Notes: generated from the letters alone by a model not told the origin. A stretch of 64,000 nt of DNA from Rubrivivax sp. (GCA_016707445.1 JADJHR010000005.1:551263-615262), one strand, 5' to 3'. Numbered from the stretch's first letter, positions 18,581 through 27,018 are shown. Made by a program: numbers and translations.

Positions 18581-19515
18581 ACGCCTTCATCGACGAGCAC
18601 CGTGCTCGTTGCGGGGTCGAACCGATCTGCAGCGCGCTGCAGGTCGCCCCGTCGGCGTACCGATTGCACGCGGCGCGCCAACGCAACCCGGCGCTGCTGC
18701 CGGCGCGTGCCCAGCGCGATGCCCAGTTGCTGCCGCAGGTGCAGCGCGTGTACGACCAGAACCTGCGGGTCTATGGTGCCGACAAGGTCTGGCGCCAGCT
18801 CAGGCGCGAAGGCACGGCGGTGGCGCGCTGCACGGTGGAACGGCTGATGCGGTTGCGCAGGCTGCAAGGCGTGCGCCGCGGCAAGGGGGTGCGCACGACC
18901 GTCCCCGACGCCAAGGCGGTGTGCCCGCGGGACCGAGTGAACCGGCAATTCAAAGCTGACCGGCCGAACCAGCTGTGGGTGGCGGACTTCACCTACGTCT
19001 CGACCTGGCAGGGCTTCGTGTACGTGGCCTTTGTCATCGACGTCTTCGCGCGGCGCATCGTCGGCTGGCGGGTCAGCAGTTCCATGCACACCGACTTTGT
19101 GCTCGACGCGCTGGAGCAGGCGCTGTATGCGCGGCGTGCCGAGCGTGAAGGCGAGCTGATACACCATAGCGACAGAGGTTCGCAATACGTCTCCATCCGC
19201 TACAGCGAACGGCTGACTGAGGCCGGTATCGAGCCCTCGGTGGGCAGCACCGGCGACAGCTACGACAACGCGCTGGCCGAGACCATCAACGGGCTGTACA
19301 AGGCCGAAATCATTCACCGACGCGGCCCGTGGAAGACTCGTGAGGCGGTCGAACTGGCCACGCTCGAATGGGTTGCGTGGTTCAACCACCATCGTCTGCT
19401 GGAACCCATCGGCTACATCCCGCCGGCCGAAGCCGAGGCGAAGTATTGGCGCCAGCAAGCACAGGCGTCGGTCACAACCAAGCCTGCCGAGTCGGCAGTG
19501 CTGCAGGAGGGTTGA
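18577..19515 (+). CDS. IS3-family transposase OrfB (DDE integrase core)
   Basis: A 312-residue catalytic subunit. It has an HTH_21 region (RVYDQNLRVYGADKVWRQLR) and the rve integrase core with the three acidic residues in WVADFTYVSTWQGFVYVAFV (first Asp), HHSDRGSQYVSIRYSERL (second Asp) and SYDNALAETINGLYKAEII (Glu), 35 residues after the second. GTG 18577 is the first start after OrfA and overlaps its stop. The open frame upstream of it overlaps orfA and is not used on its own. No damage is seen, so the element may be functional. Confidence 0.92.
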   Translation: MNAFIDEHRARCGVEPICSALQVAPSAYRLHAARQRNPALLPARAQRDAQLLPQVQRVYDQNLRVYGADKVWRQLRREGTAVARCTVERLMRLRRLQGVRRGKGVRTTVPDAKAVCPRDRVNRQFKADRPNQLWVADFTYVSTWQGFVYVAFVIDVFARRIVGWRVSSSMHTDFVLDALEQALYARRAEREGELIHHSDRGSQYVSIRYSERLTEAGIEPSVGSTGDSYDNALAETINGLYKAEIIHRRGPWKTREAVELATLEWVAWFNHHRLLEPIGYIPPAEAEAKYWRQQAQASVTTKPAESAVLQEG

Positions 19516-19631
19516 ACCATGAGTACATGGCCCAACCGGGGGGCCTCCGGCGGCCCCTGCGGGGGGCTGGATAGAAGAAGAGAGGAACAGCCAAAGACAG
19601 TCAGACCGTGCCGGTCTGACTCAAGCCAACA

Positions 19632-19658
19632 GGCCTCCTCGAAAGCCGGTGCGGTTCA
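19632..19658 (-). repeat. IS3 right inverted repeat
   Basis: Right terminal repeat, reading inward TGAACCGCACCGG. It lies about 115 bp beyond the orfB stop. Confidence 0.85.
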
Positions 19659-19855
19659 GTTGACGTACAACCATGTCGGCGGACCGGTCGCGTCTGGGTC
19701 GCTGACCGCGTGGTCCAGGCGGATCGCCTGAGACCGGGCGGCTACCCGGTTGTGGCTCAAATCCTACCTTGGCCGCCTAGGCGCTGCCGCAAGGCACCAA
19801 TGTCGACAGATGAGGCTGCCGCCTACTATGCGCCTACTTTTCGGATCAAGCCAAG

Positions 19856-19889
19856 AAAAAAGACCTTACCGATCTCTCGATAAGATCTT
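19856..19889 (-). terminator. Rho-independent terminator of tRNA-Asn
   Basis: Downstream of the tRNA on its own strand, AGATCTTATCGA and TCGGTAAGGTCT form a 12-bp stem (two G-U pairs) around GAGA, followed by six T. This is a textbook intrinsic terminator. Confidence 0.88.
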
Positions 19890-19908
19890 GATTCATAACG
19901 ACTTTGTT

Positions 19909-19984
19909 TGGCTCCCCGACCTGGGCTCGAACCAGGGACCTACGGATTAACAGTCCGGCGCTCTACCAACTGAGCTATCGGGGA
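19909..19984 (-). tRNA. tRNA-Asn (anticodon GUU)
   Basis: A 76-nt cloverleaf on the minus strand begins TCCCCGATAGCTCAGTTGGT and ends in GGGGAGCCA. The D-arm GCTC...GAGC, anticodon arm CCGGACTGTTAATCCG with GTT, and T-arm with GGTTCGAGCCC are all intact. The acceptor stem TCCCCGA/TCGGGGA pairs fully with discriminator G, and CCA is encoded. It has its own terminator. tRNA genes are common integration sites, but no att-like duplication of its 3' end is visible nearby. Confidence 0.97.
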
Positions 19985-20117
19985 ATACAGCCCATAAGTA
20001 TAGCGTTGAAATTGAGCTCTTCATTCTCCCAGATCCATTCTTGTGCTTGACCAGATACGGCCTGTCACCCTGCTTGAGCGCTGATCGAAGACCGGGCTGT
20101 GCCGGCCCTGCGGGCGT

Positions 20118-22232
20118 TCAGAAGCGAGTGCTGAATGCCGCGCGCCAGGTTCTCGGCGCCATGGGCATCAGGTACACGTGGCCGAACTGGTAGGGGGACT
20201 CACGCCAGGCGCGGCGGTCACCCAGGTTGTCGACGCCGACGCGAAGGCGAGTGTCGTAACCGCCTGTGGGCAACTGCCATGACAGCGCGGCGTCGATGCG
20301 CGTCCAGCTGCCCAGCTTGATGCTGTTGTCGGGCAGCACGGCACGGCGGCCTTCGTTGACAAGGTCGGTCACCAGCTTCAGCTGCGACGTGATGTCGTGC
20401 GACAGCTGCAACTTCAGCGCCCGATCGGGCACGTTGGTTGGCCATTGCCCGTTCAGGCTGCTGTCTTGACTGCCCTGTCGACGGGCCTGAAGCCACAGGG
20501 CGCTGCCACGCAGGCCCCAGGATCCGACGCGCCAGCCGGCGGCCAGTTCGACGCCGCGGTGGCGGGCGATGCCATCGATGCGCCGTTCACATGCGTCGCC
20601 TTCGGCATTGCAGAAGTCGTTGGCGGCCGGGCGCTCGATGTCGAACAGCGTGAACGACGCATCGCGGTCGTTGTCGCTGAACTTGAATCCGGCCTCGGTC
20701 TGGCGGCTCTTCAGGGCAGGCAGCGTCTGGCCCCGGTTGCTGTACAGGCTTCGGTTGGGCACGACTTCGGATTCGACGCCCTGGCCCCAGCTGGCGTAGA
20801 CCAGCATGCCGCTGGCCGGCGTGAAGCCCAGTGCCAGCCAGGGCACAGTGAACGACTGGCGTGACGACGTGGGCCGTGATCCATCGGTGCGCACACTGTC
20901 GCGCTGGATGCGGCTGTGGCGCAAGCCGGTCCACAGCTGCCAGCGCTCGTTCAACTGCAGCGTGTCACGCAGATAAAGCTCGCGACTGCGCCCATCGCGC
21001 TGGGTGTTTTCGTCGGTCAGCGCCGGGTCCGGCTCGGTGAAGGTATCCGCCGCGAGCGACCCGGCGCCCACGTAGTTGTAGGCCTGGCGCTGGAAGCGGT
21101 CGCGCGTGCGACTGAGCAGCACGCCGGCAGTCAGGTCATGGCGCAGCCCGCCCGCGCTGAAGCGGCCCTGCACCTGGGTGTCCAACGCGTCGCTGCGCCG
21201 GCGTTCGTTGTCGCTGCGAAAATCGTACAGGTCGAAGCTGCCGTCGGGGCAGTAGCGGTCAGCGTAGTAGGTGTCGGCCTGATTCGAGCAACCGTACGGG
21301 AAAGCCATGCGGTCGTCGCTGCGAAGCTGCTGTCGCGCCGCATGCAGCGTCAGCGACCAGTCGCTCGTCAAACGTTGTTGCCAGCGCAGCGACGCAGTAT
21401 CACCGTCCAGCACCACGGGCTGGCCCCAGGGCTGGTTGTTGAGGTTGATCCGCGGATCGATGGTCCGTGCATCGGGTAGCCGGTCGCCGAGCAGGCTGAA
21501 CCCGGCCTGGCTGGGCTGCGACTGTCGGCTGCTCTCAGCTTCAAACTCCAGCCGCGAGTCCGCGGTGGGCAGCCAGTCCAGGGCCAGCGCGAACAGTCCG
21601 CGCTGCCCGTCCAGGCTGCGGGTCTCGGGCCGCAGTTCGGCCAGCTCGGCGTTGACGCGCGCGCCGAACTGCCTGTCGTTGCCGAAGCGCTGCGACAGGT
21701 CCAGGCGCACGCCCAAGCTGCCCCGACCGACCCAGTCGACTTCGATCTCGCGCAGCGTGGCCGTCGGTCGCTTGACGACCAGGTTCACCAGCCCGCCGGG
21801 GGCGCTGGTGCCGGCCTGGATGCCGCTGGTGCCCTTGAGTACCTCGACACGGTCCTTGTTGACCAGCGACAACGAGGTTTCGGCGTTGATCGGCAGGCCG
21901 TCGCGGCGGTAGTTGCTGCGCGCATCGACGATGAAGCCGCGCACGGTCAGGCCGCTCCAGTAGCCTTGCGAGTTGTAGGCGTCGGCGATGCTGGCGTCGA
22001 GCTTGGTGATGCCCGCCAGGCTGTCGATGCCAGCCTCACCCAACAAGGCACTGCCCAGCACCGACGCCTGCAAGGGCGATCGCGACAGGGGTTGACCAAA
22101 GCCACCGATGGCCAGCGAGGGATCGGTACGGCCGGTCACGGTGACGGTGGACTGCGCCAGGGCCGCACCGCTCACTGCGCAGCAGATTGCGATGGCCAGC
22201 GCGTGGCGGCGATGGGTTCGGTCGAAGTTCAT
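20118..22232 (-). CDS. TonB-dependent outer-membrane receptor, probably thiamin-related
   Basis: A 704-residue TonB-dependent receptor with signal peptide (cleavage after AVSGAALAQ). A plug domain at about 45-165 includes GLTVRGFIVDARSNYRRDGL, DRVEVLKGTSGIQAGTSAPG and GLVNLVVKRPTA, and a 22-strand-type barrel ends in Phe. By homology alone it would be called a siderophore receptor. However, it is preceded by a TPP riboswitch on the same strand (22305-22396) with no other gene between. TPP-controlled TonB receptors are known in several proteobacteria and are thought to import thiamin or its precursors. I therefore infer a thiamin-type substrate. Start ATG 22232 has GGAAG about 8 nt upstream. 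Confidence 0.9.
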   Translation of the reverse strand: MNFDRTHRRHALAIAICCAVSGAALAQSTVTVTGRTDPSLAIGGFGQPLSRSPLQASVLGSALLGEAGIDSLAGITKLDASIADAYNSQGYWSGLTVRGFIVDARSNYRRDGLPINAETSLSLVNKDRVEVLKGTSGIQAGTSAPGGLVNLVVKRPTATLREIEVDWVGRGSLGVRLDLSQRFGNDRQFGARVNAELAELRPETRSLDGQRGLFALALDWLPTADSRLEFEAESSRQSQPSQAGFSLLGDRLPDARTIDPRINLNNQPWGQPVVLDGDTASLRWQQRLTSDWSLTLHAARQQLRSDDRMAFPYGCSNQADTYYADRYCPDGSFDLYDFRSDNERRRSDALDTQVQGRFSAGGLRHDLTAGVLLSRTRDRFQRQAYNYVGAGSLAADTFTEPDPALTDENTQRDGRSRELYLRDTLQLNERWQLWTGLRHSRIQRDSVRTDGSRPTSSRQSFTVPWLALGFTPASGMLVYASWGQGVESEVVPNRSLYSNRGQTLPALKSRQTEAGFKFSDNDRDASFTLFDIERPAANDFCNAEGDACERRIDGIARHRGVELAAGWRVGSWGLRGSALWLQARRQGSQDSSLNGQWPTNVPDRALKLQLSHDITSQLKLVTDLVNEGRRAVLPDNSIKLGSWTRIDAALSWQLPTGGYDTRLRVGVDNLGDRRAWRESPYQFGHVYLMPMAPRTWRAAFSTRF

Positions 22233-22304
22233 CGTGTGCTTCCATGCATCACGCAGGTCGGCACGTCGGGGGCAGGGCGGAACAGCGGTACCGCAACTGC
22301 TGAC

Positions 22305-22396
22305 TTGCTTCCCTGCGCGAGGATTACCTCAATCAGGTTCAAAGGGACTTTCTCAGTCGCAACCGCAAGACCCGCGGATGCAACACCCCTAGCGAA
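22305..22396 (-). promoter_or_regulatory. TPP (THI-box) riboswitch
   Basis: On the minus strand the conserved THI-box elements appear in order. CTAGGGGTGTTGC is the 5' P2 side, CTGAGA is at 22351-22356, CCTTTGAACCTGAT is at 22332-22345, and GGTAATCCTCGCGCAGGGAAG is the pyrophosphate-sensing arm and closing stem. It lies about 75 nt before the start of the TonB-dependent receptor. When TPP binds, expression downstream is normally switched off. Between aptamer and start is a GCGGTACCGC palindrome (22285-22294) that could take part in the expression platform; no terminator T-run is seen, so control may be at translation. Confidence 0.93.
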
Positions 22397-22445
22397 GTGG
22401 CCTGCAACTGGTGCAGACCGGGACGAATTATGGCGCACACAGCAA

Positions 22446-22468
22446 ACAGCCCGCGAACGGCGGGCTGT
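22446..22468 (-). terminator. terminator behind ferredoxin reductase gene
   Basis: ACAGCCCGC and GCGGGCTGT form a 9-bp stem with a 5-nt loop, followed on the minus strand by TTTGCTGT. It lies just after the reductase stop and would separate it from the riboswitch-controlled receptor. Confidence 0.65.
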
Positions 22469-22491
22469 GCTTGCCTGGGCAGAGACGCGCG

Positions 22492-23592
22492 TCAGTCGAA
22501 GACGGGTGACTCCACGCCCAGCACCTTGTGCAGCTTGGGGCTGGTGGTGGTGTACTGCAGCAGCACCCGCTTGTCGGGGAACACATAAGGCGAGGCGCCG
22601 AAGGCGGCCAGCGCAGCTTCGTGGAAGCCCGACAGGATGAGCTTCTTCTTGCCCGGATAGGTGTTGATGTCGCCGACGGCGAAGATGCCGGGCGCGCTGG
22701 TCTCAAATTTCTCGGTGTCGACCACGATCTGCTTGCGCTCCAGGCCCAGGCCCCACTGGGCAATCGGGCCCAGCTTGGGGCTGAGGCCGAAGAACACCAG
22801 CAGCATGTCGAGCGGCACCACGCGCGTGACACCGTCGCCGCCGGTCACCTTGACCTGCGAGAGGCGGCCGTCACTTTCGTCGAAACCCGTGATCTGGCCG
22901 ACCATGAACTGCATCTGATAGTCGTCGCACAGCTCCTTCATCTTGGCCACGCTGGCGGGCGCGGCACGGAAGCCGTCACGCCGGTGCGCCAGGATCACGC
23001 TCTCGGCCTTGTGCGGCCCGTCCTGGACGAAATTCATCGTCCAGTCCAGCGCCGAATCGCCGCCGCCGATGATGACCAGGTTCTTGCCGGCGAACTGCGC
23101 CGGGTTGCGCACGCGGTAGAACAGCTGCGTGTCGTTGAACTTGTCGAGCCCCTCGACCTTCAGCGTGCGCGGTTGGAACGAGCCCACGCCGCCGGCGATG
23201 AAGATGGTCTTGCTCAGCAGCCTGGTGCCCTTGCTGGTCTCGACGAAGAAACGGCCGTCGGCCTGCTTTTCGACCACCGTGACCTCTTGCCCGAGATGAA
23301 AGGTGGCATCAAAGGGTTCGATCTGCTTCAGCAGGTTGTCGGTCAATTCCTTGCCGGTGCACACGGGCACGGCCGGGATGTCGTAGATCGGCTTGTCGGG
23401 GTAGAGCTCGATGCACTGACCACCGGGATAGGCCAGCGAGTCGACGATGTGCGCCTTGATTTCCAGCAGCCCGAGTTCGAACACCTGGAACAGGCCCACC
23501 GGGCCCGCGCCGACGATCACGGCATCGGTTTCGATCGGGCCGTCATGGCTGCGTGCGGTGTCGGCCACCTGCGGATTGAGGCTGGGTTCCAT
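22492..23592 (-). CDS. ferredoxin--NADP reductase, type 2 (thioredoxin-reductase-like)
   Basis: A 366-residue FAD/NAD(P)-binding flavoprotein. FAD-binding TDAVIVGAGPVGLFQVFELG, the family's ...SLAYPGGQCIELYPDKPIYD and IPAVPVCTGKEL, the NADPH-binding NLVIIGGGDSALDWTMNFVQ and the C-terminal FAD contact GIFAVGDINTYPGKKKLI are visible. The redox CxxC of true thioredoxin reductases is absent, as expected for YumC-type ferredoxin reductases. It follows the ferredoxin gene by only 9 nt, a strong hint that the ferredoxin is its electron partner. Cytosolic. Confidence 0.92.
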   Translation of the reverse strand: MEPSLNPQVADTARSHDGPIETDAVIVGAGPVGLFQVFELGLLEIKAHIVDSLAYPGGQCIELYPDKPIYDIPAVPVCTGKELTDNLLKQIEPFDATFHLGQEVTVVEKQADGRFFVETSKGTRLLSKTIFIAGGVGSFQPRTLKVEGLDKFNDTQLFYRVRNPAQFAGKNLVIIGGGDSALDWTMNFVQDGPHKAESVILAHRRDGFRAAPASVAKMKELCDDYQMQFMVGQITGFDESDGRLSQVKVTGGDGVTRVVPLDMLLVFFGLSPKLGPIAQWGLGLERKQIVVDTEKFETSAPGIFAVGDINTYPGKKKLILSGFHEAALAAFGASPYVFPDKRVLLQYTTTSPKLHKVLGVESPVFD

Positions 23593-23601
23593 GGTCCGGG
23601 A

Positions 23602-23925
23602 TCAGCGCTGCAGCTGATCGAGCTTGTTCTTCACGTCCTTCCACTCATCGGCATCAGGGGGCGCGGGCTTGCGCTTGGTGATACTCGGCCACTTCTTCGA
23701 GAGATCGGCGTTGAGCTTGATGAAGGCCAGCTGGTCACTGGGCACGTCTTCCTCGGGCACGATGGCGTTCACCGGGCACTCGGGGATGCACACGGCGCAG
23801 TCGATGCACTCGTCGGGGTCGATGATCAGGAAGTTCGGGCCCTCGCGGAAGCAGTCGACGGGGCAGACATCGACGCAGTCGGTGTACTTGCAGCGGATGC
23901 ACGATTCGAGAACGACGTGGGTCAT
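23602..23925 (-). CDS. fdxA: 7Fe ferredoxin FdxA
   Basis: A 107-residue ferredoxin with one 3Fe-4S and one 4Fe-4S cluster. The Cys pattern ESCIRCKYTDCVDVCPVDCF and DPDECIDCAVCIPECPVNAI is that of the Azotobacter FdI/FdxA family, with the usual acidic C-terminal extension (PPDADEWKDVKNKLDQ). ATG 23925 (MTHVVLESCIRC) is the family's standard start; the frame is open to 23979. It is co-directional and nearly contiguous with the type-2 ferredoxin reductase. Confidence 0.95.
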   Translation of the reverse strand: MTHVVLESCIRCKYTDCVDVCPVDCFREGPNFLIIDPDECIDCAVCIPECPVNAIVPEEDVPSDQLAFIKLNADLSKKWPSITKRKPAPPDADEWKDVKNKLDQLQR

Positions 23926-24327
23926 GGGCTTGAAGTTCGGACGGTGATGCAAAGCGGGCAGGGCGGCCGAGCTGGCCACAATAGCCGGGACCGCACGGCA
24001 AGCCTCGGCGCTGACGCGAAGCGCTGATTTTACGGTGAGCGGGTTTACACCGAGGATTGCGGTTTCTCAAGCGCCGGCGACTTGGGCGCGGAAGCCACAG
24101 CGGCGGGCCGCTGTCGGCGCGCCAACGGGCTTCGCGCAAGCGCAGCATTGCCACGTGCCACTGTGGCGCGTTGCGGAACTGCGCTGCTCCAGCCTGCACG
24201 AAGCAAGGGTTGAAATCGGTGTCGACGCACAGGGACCAAGCGTTGCTCGACGGTCATGATGCACACCAGAGTCCGGTGCCATGACCATGTGCTGCATGTC
24301 TTTGTCTCGAACCATCTCCGGGAAAAC
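23926..24327. other. divergent intergenic region, ferredoxin / patatin-like gene
   Basis: About 400 nt between divergent starts. I see no further gene or RNA motif. Several open frames cross it but are GC-shadow frames without ribosome sites. Confidence 0.45.
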
Positions 24328-25254
24328 ATGAACGAGCCTGTCCTGCGTCGACGTACCTGGCTGACTGCCCTGGCCTTGGGCTCGGGTCTGCTGCTGGCAG
24401 CCTGTCAGACGGCACCGCCGCCGCGACCGACCGTCGTGCCGGTGCCGGCTCCCCCCGTGTCACCGCCCCCACCGCCCACGCCGCCCCGCATCGGCCTGGC
24501 CCTGGGTGGCGGGGCGGCGCGCGGCTTTGCGCACATCGGCGTCATCCAGGTGTTGGAAGAGGCGGGCATTCAGCCCGACCTGGTGGTCGGCACTTCAGCC
24601 GGCAGCCTGGTCGCTGCGCTGTACGCATCCGGCATGAGCGGTGCCGCTCTGGCCGAACTGGCGTTGCACATGGACGAAACCGCGCTGGCGGACTGGTCGT
24701 TTCCAGGCCGTGGTCTGATCCGCGGCGAGGCGCTGGCCCGCTTTGTCAGGGACCACACGCACGGTCGCAGCATCGAGCAGATGCGGCTGCCGCTGGGCAT
24801 CGTGGCCACCGACCTGGACAGCGGTGATCCGATCCTGTTTCGCATCGGTGACACCGGCGCCGCGGTGCGCGCCTCGAGCGCGGTACCGGCCGTGTTTCAG
24901 CCGGTGCTGATCAGGGGTCGCGAATATGTCGACGGCGGCCTGGTGTCGCCGGTGCCGGTGCGCTTTGCGCGCCAGATGGGCGCTTCGCTGGTGATTGCCG
25001 TCGACATCTCGCAAACGCCAGACGGCGGACCCACCGGCGACCCCTTCAAGATGCTGCTGCAGACCTTTTCGATCATGGGCAAGAGCATCAACCGGTTCGA
25101 ACTGCGCGATGCAGACCTGGTTCTGCGCCCGGCGCTGGCGGGCATGGCAGGATCGGATTTCGGGTCGCGACAGCGCGCGGTGGCCGCAGGTCGCACCGCA
25201 GCGCTGCAGCAGTTGCCGGCGCTGAAGCGGCGCATCGTCGAGCTGACACGCTAG
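24328..25254 (+). CDS. patatin-like phospholipase, lipoprotein
   Basis: A 308-residue RssA-like patatin protein. The N-terminus has a lipoprotein signal with lipobox LLLAAC (Cys about 25) and a Pro-rich spacer (to about 55). The patatin domain follows: the oxyanion loop LALGGGAARGFAHIGVIQVL, the nucleophile Ser in VVGTSAGSLVAAL and the catalytic Asp in VDGGLVSPVPV. A Ser-Asp dyad lipid hydrolase anchored in a membrane facing the periplasm is predicted. The frame is open to 24256, but ATG 24328 is directly followed by the signal sequence. It is convergent with the phasin gene behind a shared terminator. Confidence 0.92.
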   Translation: MNEPVLRRRTWLTALALGSGLLLAACQTAPPPRPTVVPVPAPPVSPPPPPTPPRIGLALGGGAARGFAHIGVIQVLEEAGIQPDLVVGTSAGSLVAALYASGMSGAALAELALHMDETALADWSFPGRGLIRGEALARFVRDHTHGRSIEQMRLPLGIVATDLDSGDPILFRIGDTGAAVRASSAVPAVFQPVLIRGREYVDGGLVSPVPVRFARQMGASLVIAVDISQTPDGGPTGDPFKMLLQTFSIMGKSINRFELRDADLVLRPALAGMAGSDFGSRQRAVAAGRTAALQQLPALKRRIVELTR

Positions 25255-25266
25255 TTTCGACCGCGC

Positions 25267-25303
25267 AATGAAAACGGCCCGGTGCAAGCACCGGGCCGTC
25301 ATT
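25267..25303. terminator. bidirectional intrinsic terminator between patatin and phasin genes
   Basis: ACGGCCCGGTGC and GCACCGGGCCGT form a perfect 12-bp stem with a 2-nt apex, flanked by AATGAAA on the left and TCATT on the right. It lies between two converging genes and can serve both. Confidence 0.85.
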
Positions 25304-25317
25304 GAGCCTGCTGAGGA

Positions 25318-25872
25318 TCAGGCGGCGCGCTTGGCGCGGCTGGCAGCCTGCGAGGCCTTGACCGCAGAGCTGGTCATGGCTTGGAAGTTGGACTCAGCCA
25401 CATCGGCAGCCTGCTTGGCGGCCTTGTGCACGCTTTCGTAGGCGTTGTTGGCGGCGGCGACGGCTGACTTCATCAGCGCGGCGGCGTTTTCGGTGCCGGC
25501 GGGGGCGTTCTTGATCGCGGTGTCGACCGCGGCCATCATCTTCTTCTGCACGTCGGCCATCGTGCCTTCCGTGGCCTTGGTCACTTCGGCTTGGGTGCCG
25601 GCGAGGATGTCGTACACATGACGGCTGTAAGAGGCGGCCTTTTCGGCGCTGGGCTGCAGCAGGCTGGCTTGCAGGGCCAGCAGTTCCTGGGCGTCCTTGA
25701 CCGACAGCGCGGCCTTGGTCGTTTCGGCAACTTCGCTCAGCGAGGCGCGAGCGACTTGCAGGTTCAACTCGACCAGTTTCTCAACGCCTTCAAAGGCCTT
25801 GTTGGTGAGGTCGAACAGGGTTTCGACATTGGCCTTTTGGGCGGCCATCAGTTGGTCAGGTGTGAAGCTCAT
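25318..25872 (-). CDS. phaP: phasin (PHA granule-associated protein)
   Basis: A 184-residue phasin_2 family protein that coats polyhydroxybutyrate granules. It starts MSFTPDQLMAAQKANVETLF, continues with the amphipathic helical phasin repeat (FEGVEKLVELNLQVARASLS) and ends in an Ala/Lys-rich tail (SQAASRAKRAA), the usual design. A strong-looking promoter and palindromic elements precede it. phaC and phaB lie about 22 kb away in the same window. In Ralstonia, phasin is repressed by PhaR until granules form; PhaR itself is not in this window. Confidence 0.95.
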   Translation of the reverse strand: MSFTPDQLMAAQKANVETLFDLTNKAFEGVEKLVELNLQVARASLSEVAETTKAALSVKDAQELLALQASLLQPSAEKAASYSRHVYDILAGTQAEVTKATEGTMADVQKKMMAAVDTAIKNAPAGTENAAALMKSAVAAANNAYESVHKAAKQAADVAESNFQAMTSSAVKASQAASRAKRAA

Positions 25873-25934
25873 GAGGATCTCCGGTGGTGATGACAGGTGA
25901 CGGGTACTGACAGGGCTGCGGTGTTTTGCTCAAA

Positions 25935-26010
25935 CATGCTGCGCTGCAACATGACTGAAGTATAGGGTTCTCACCCATCTTTGCAAGCACTTTTTGTTGC
26001 GTCGCAGCAA
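25935..26010 (-). promoter_or_regulatory. phasin promoter with candidate PhaR sites
   Basis: On the minus strand, TTGCAA (25981-25986) and TATACT (25959-25964) are separated by 16 bp, a good sigma-70 promoter. Two TGC-rich inverted elements flank it: TTGTTGCGTCGCAGCAA upstream (25994-26010), and CATGTTGCAGCGCAGCATG at the expected start site (25935-25953). The known Ralstonia PhaR binds TGC-rich sites around the phasin promoter, so both are candidate PhaR operators (inference). Confidence 0.65.
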
Positions 26011-26040
26011 AGTAGGTGCCGCTTCCTAGAATCCGCAGCC

Positions 26041-26982
26041 ATGCAGACCTTTCACGCCGATCAGTTCGTGCTGCCCTTGCCGCCGGGGCACACTTTTCCG
26101 ATGGGCAAGTACCGCCTGCTGCGCGAGGCGGTCGAGGCAGGCATGCCCGAGCTGCAGGTGCGGCAGGCCCAGCCCGCCAGCGACGGTGAACTGGCCCTGG
26201 CACATGATCCGGCCTGGATCAGCGCCGTTGTCGAGGGCACCACCAGTGCAGCGCAACAGCGCGAGATCGGGTTTCCCTGGTCACGGGCGATGGTCGAACG
26301 TGCACGGCATTCGGTGGGGGCCACCATCGGCGCGGCGCGCGCCGCACTGTTCGGCGGCGAGGGTGTGGCCGCCAATCTGGCCGGCGGCACGCATCACGCG
26401 CATGCCCACAAGGGCTCGGGCTACTGTGTGTTCAACGACGTCGCGGTGGCCGCACGGTTGATGCAGGCCGAGATGCACCGCCACCATCGCCGCCTGCTGC
26501 GCGTGTGGGTGATCGACCTCGACGTGCATCAGGGCAACGGTACGGCCGCGATCTTTCGTGACGACCCGACGGTGTTCACGCTGTCGCTGCACGGCCAGAA
26601 GAACTTTCCGTGGCGCAAGGAGGCTGGCGACCTCGACGTCGAACTGCCCGATGACTGCGGTGACGAGGTCTATCTGCGTGCGTTGCAGCAGGCGCTGGAC
26701 CAGGCCTGGCAACGTCAGGCCGAGCGGCCGCCACAGCTGGCCTTCTACCTGGCGGGCGCCGACCCGCATGCCGACGATCGCCTGGGCCGACTGTGCCTGA
26801 GCAGTGAGGGTCTGGCGGAACGCGACCGTCGTGTCTTCGAGTTTCTGGCCCGGCACCGGGTGCCGGTGGCCGTGGCGATGGCCGGGGGCTACAACCGCGA
26901 CGTGCACACCACGGTAGCGATCCATTGCCGCACTCTGGCCCTGGCCGTGAGCCACCAGCGCCGCTGGGCCGGTGGCCGCTGA
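26041..26982 (+). CDS. histone-deacetylase-family amidohydrolase
   Basis: A 313-residue protein of the bacterial HDAC/acetoin-utilisation (arginase-deacetylase fold) family. The active-site region GGTHHAHAHKGSGYCVFNDV contains the paired His and the zinc-site environment. VIDLDVHQGNGTAAIF provides the Asp/His zinc ligands, and AGADPHADDRLGRLCLS carries the third ligand. Such enzymes deacetylate small acetylated amines or unknown substrates. Family members of this size are common in proteobacteria. Start ATG 26041 follows the phasin promoter region with which it is divergent. Substrate unknown. Confidence 0.88.
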   Translation: MQTFHADQFVLPLPPGHTFPMGKYRLLREAVEAGMPELQVRQAQPASDGELALAHDPAWISAVVEGTTSAAQQREIGFPWSRAMVERARHSVGATIGAARAALFGGEGVAANLAGGTHHAHAHKGSGYCVFNDVAVAARLMQAEMHRHHRRLLRVWVIDLDVHQGNGTAAIFRDDPTVFTLSLHGQKNFPWRKEAGDLDVELPDDCGDEVYLRALQQALDQAWQRQAERPPQLAFYLAGADPHADDRLGRLCLSSEGLAERDRRVFEFLARHRVPVAVAMAGGYNRDVHTTVAIHCRTLALAVSHQRRWAGGR

Positions 26983-27018
26983 TGGAACAATGAACCCGGC
27001 TTCGCAACCTTCCGCATC

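Larger units (their letters stand above)
18206..19658 (+). mobile_element. IS3-family insertion sequence (complete)
   Basis: A 1453-bp element with imperfect terminal inverted repeats of about 27 bp: TGAACCGCCCCGGATTTTGA at the left (18206 onward) and, read inward from 19658, TGAACCGCACCGGCTTTCGA. Both continue into GGAGGC. It encodes OrfA and OrfB in overlapping -1 frames, the IS3 layout. Flanking bases (CTC before, GTT after) do not match, so no 3-4 bp target duplication is visible; the locus may have recombined after insertion. Both genes appear intact, so it may still be active. It sits between the hydantoin cluster and tRNA-Asn. Confidence 0.93.

Noticed and set aside
18157..19458. A 433-codon minus-strand frame across the IS3 transposase genes
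   Set aside because: Antisense to OrfA/OrfB, which carry all IS3 catalytic motifs.
18203..19661. Target-site duplication for the IS3 element
   Set aside because: The 3-4 bases outside the two inverted repeats (CTC and GTT) do not match.
19750..19950. A 66-codon frame ending in LPDLGSNQGPTD
   Set aside because: Its end is the antisense of tRNA-Asn. This peptide is a well-known false protein from tRNA loci.
22528..24027. A 499-codon plus-strand frame across the ferredoxin reductase and ferredoxin genes
   Set aside because: Shadow of two clearly identified minus-strand genes.
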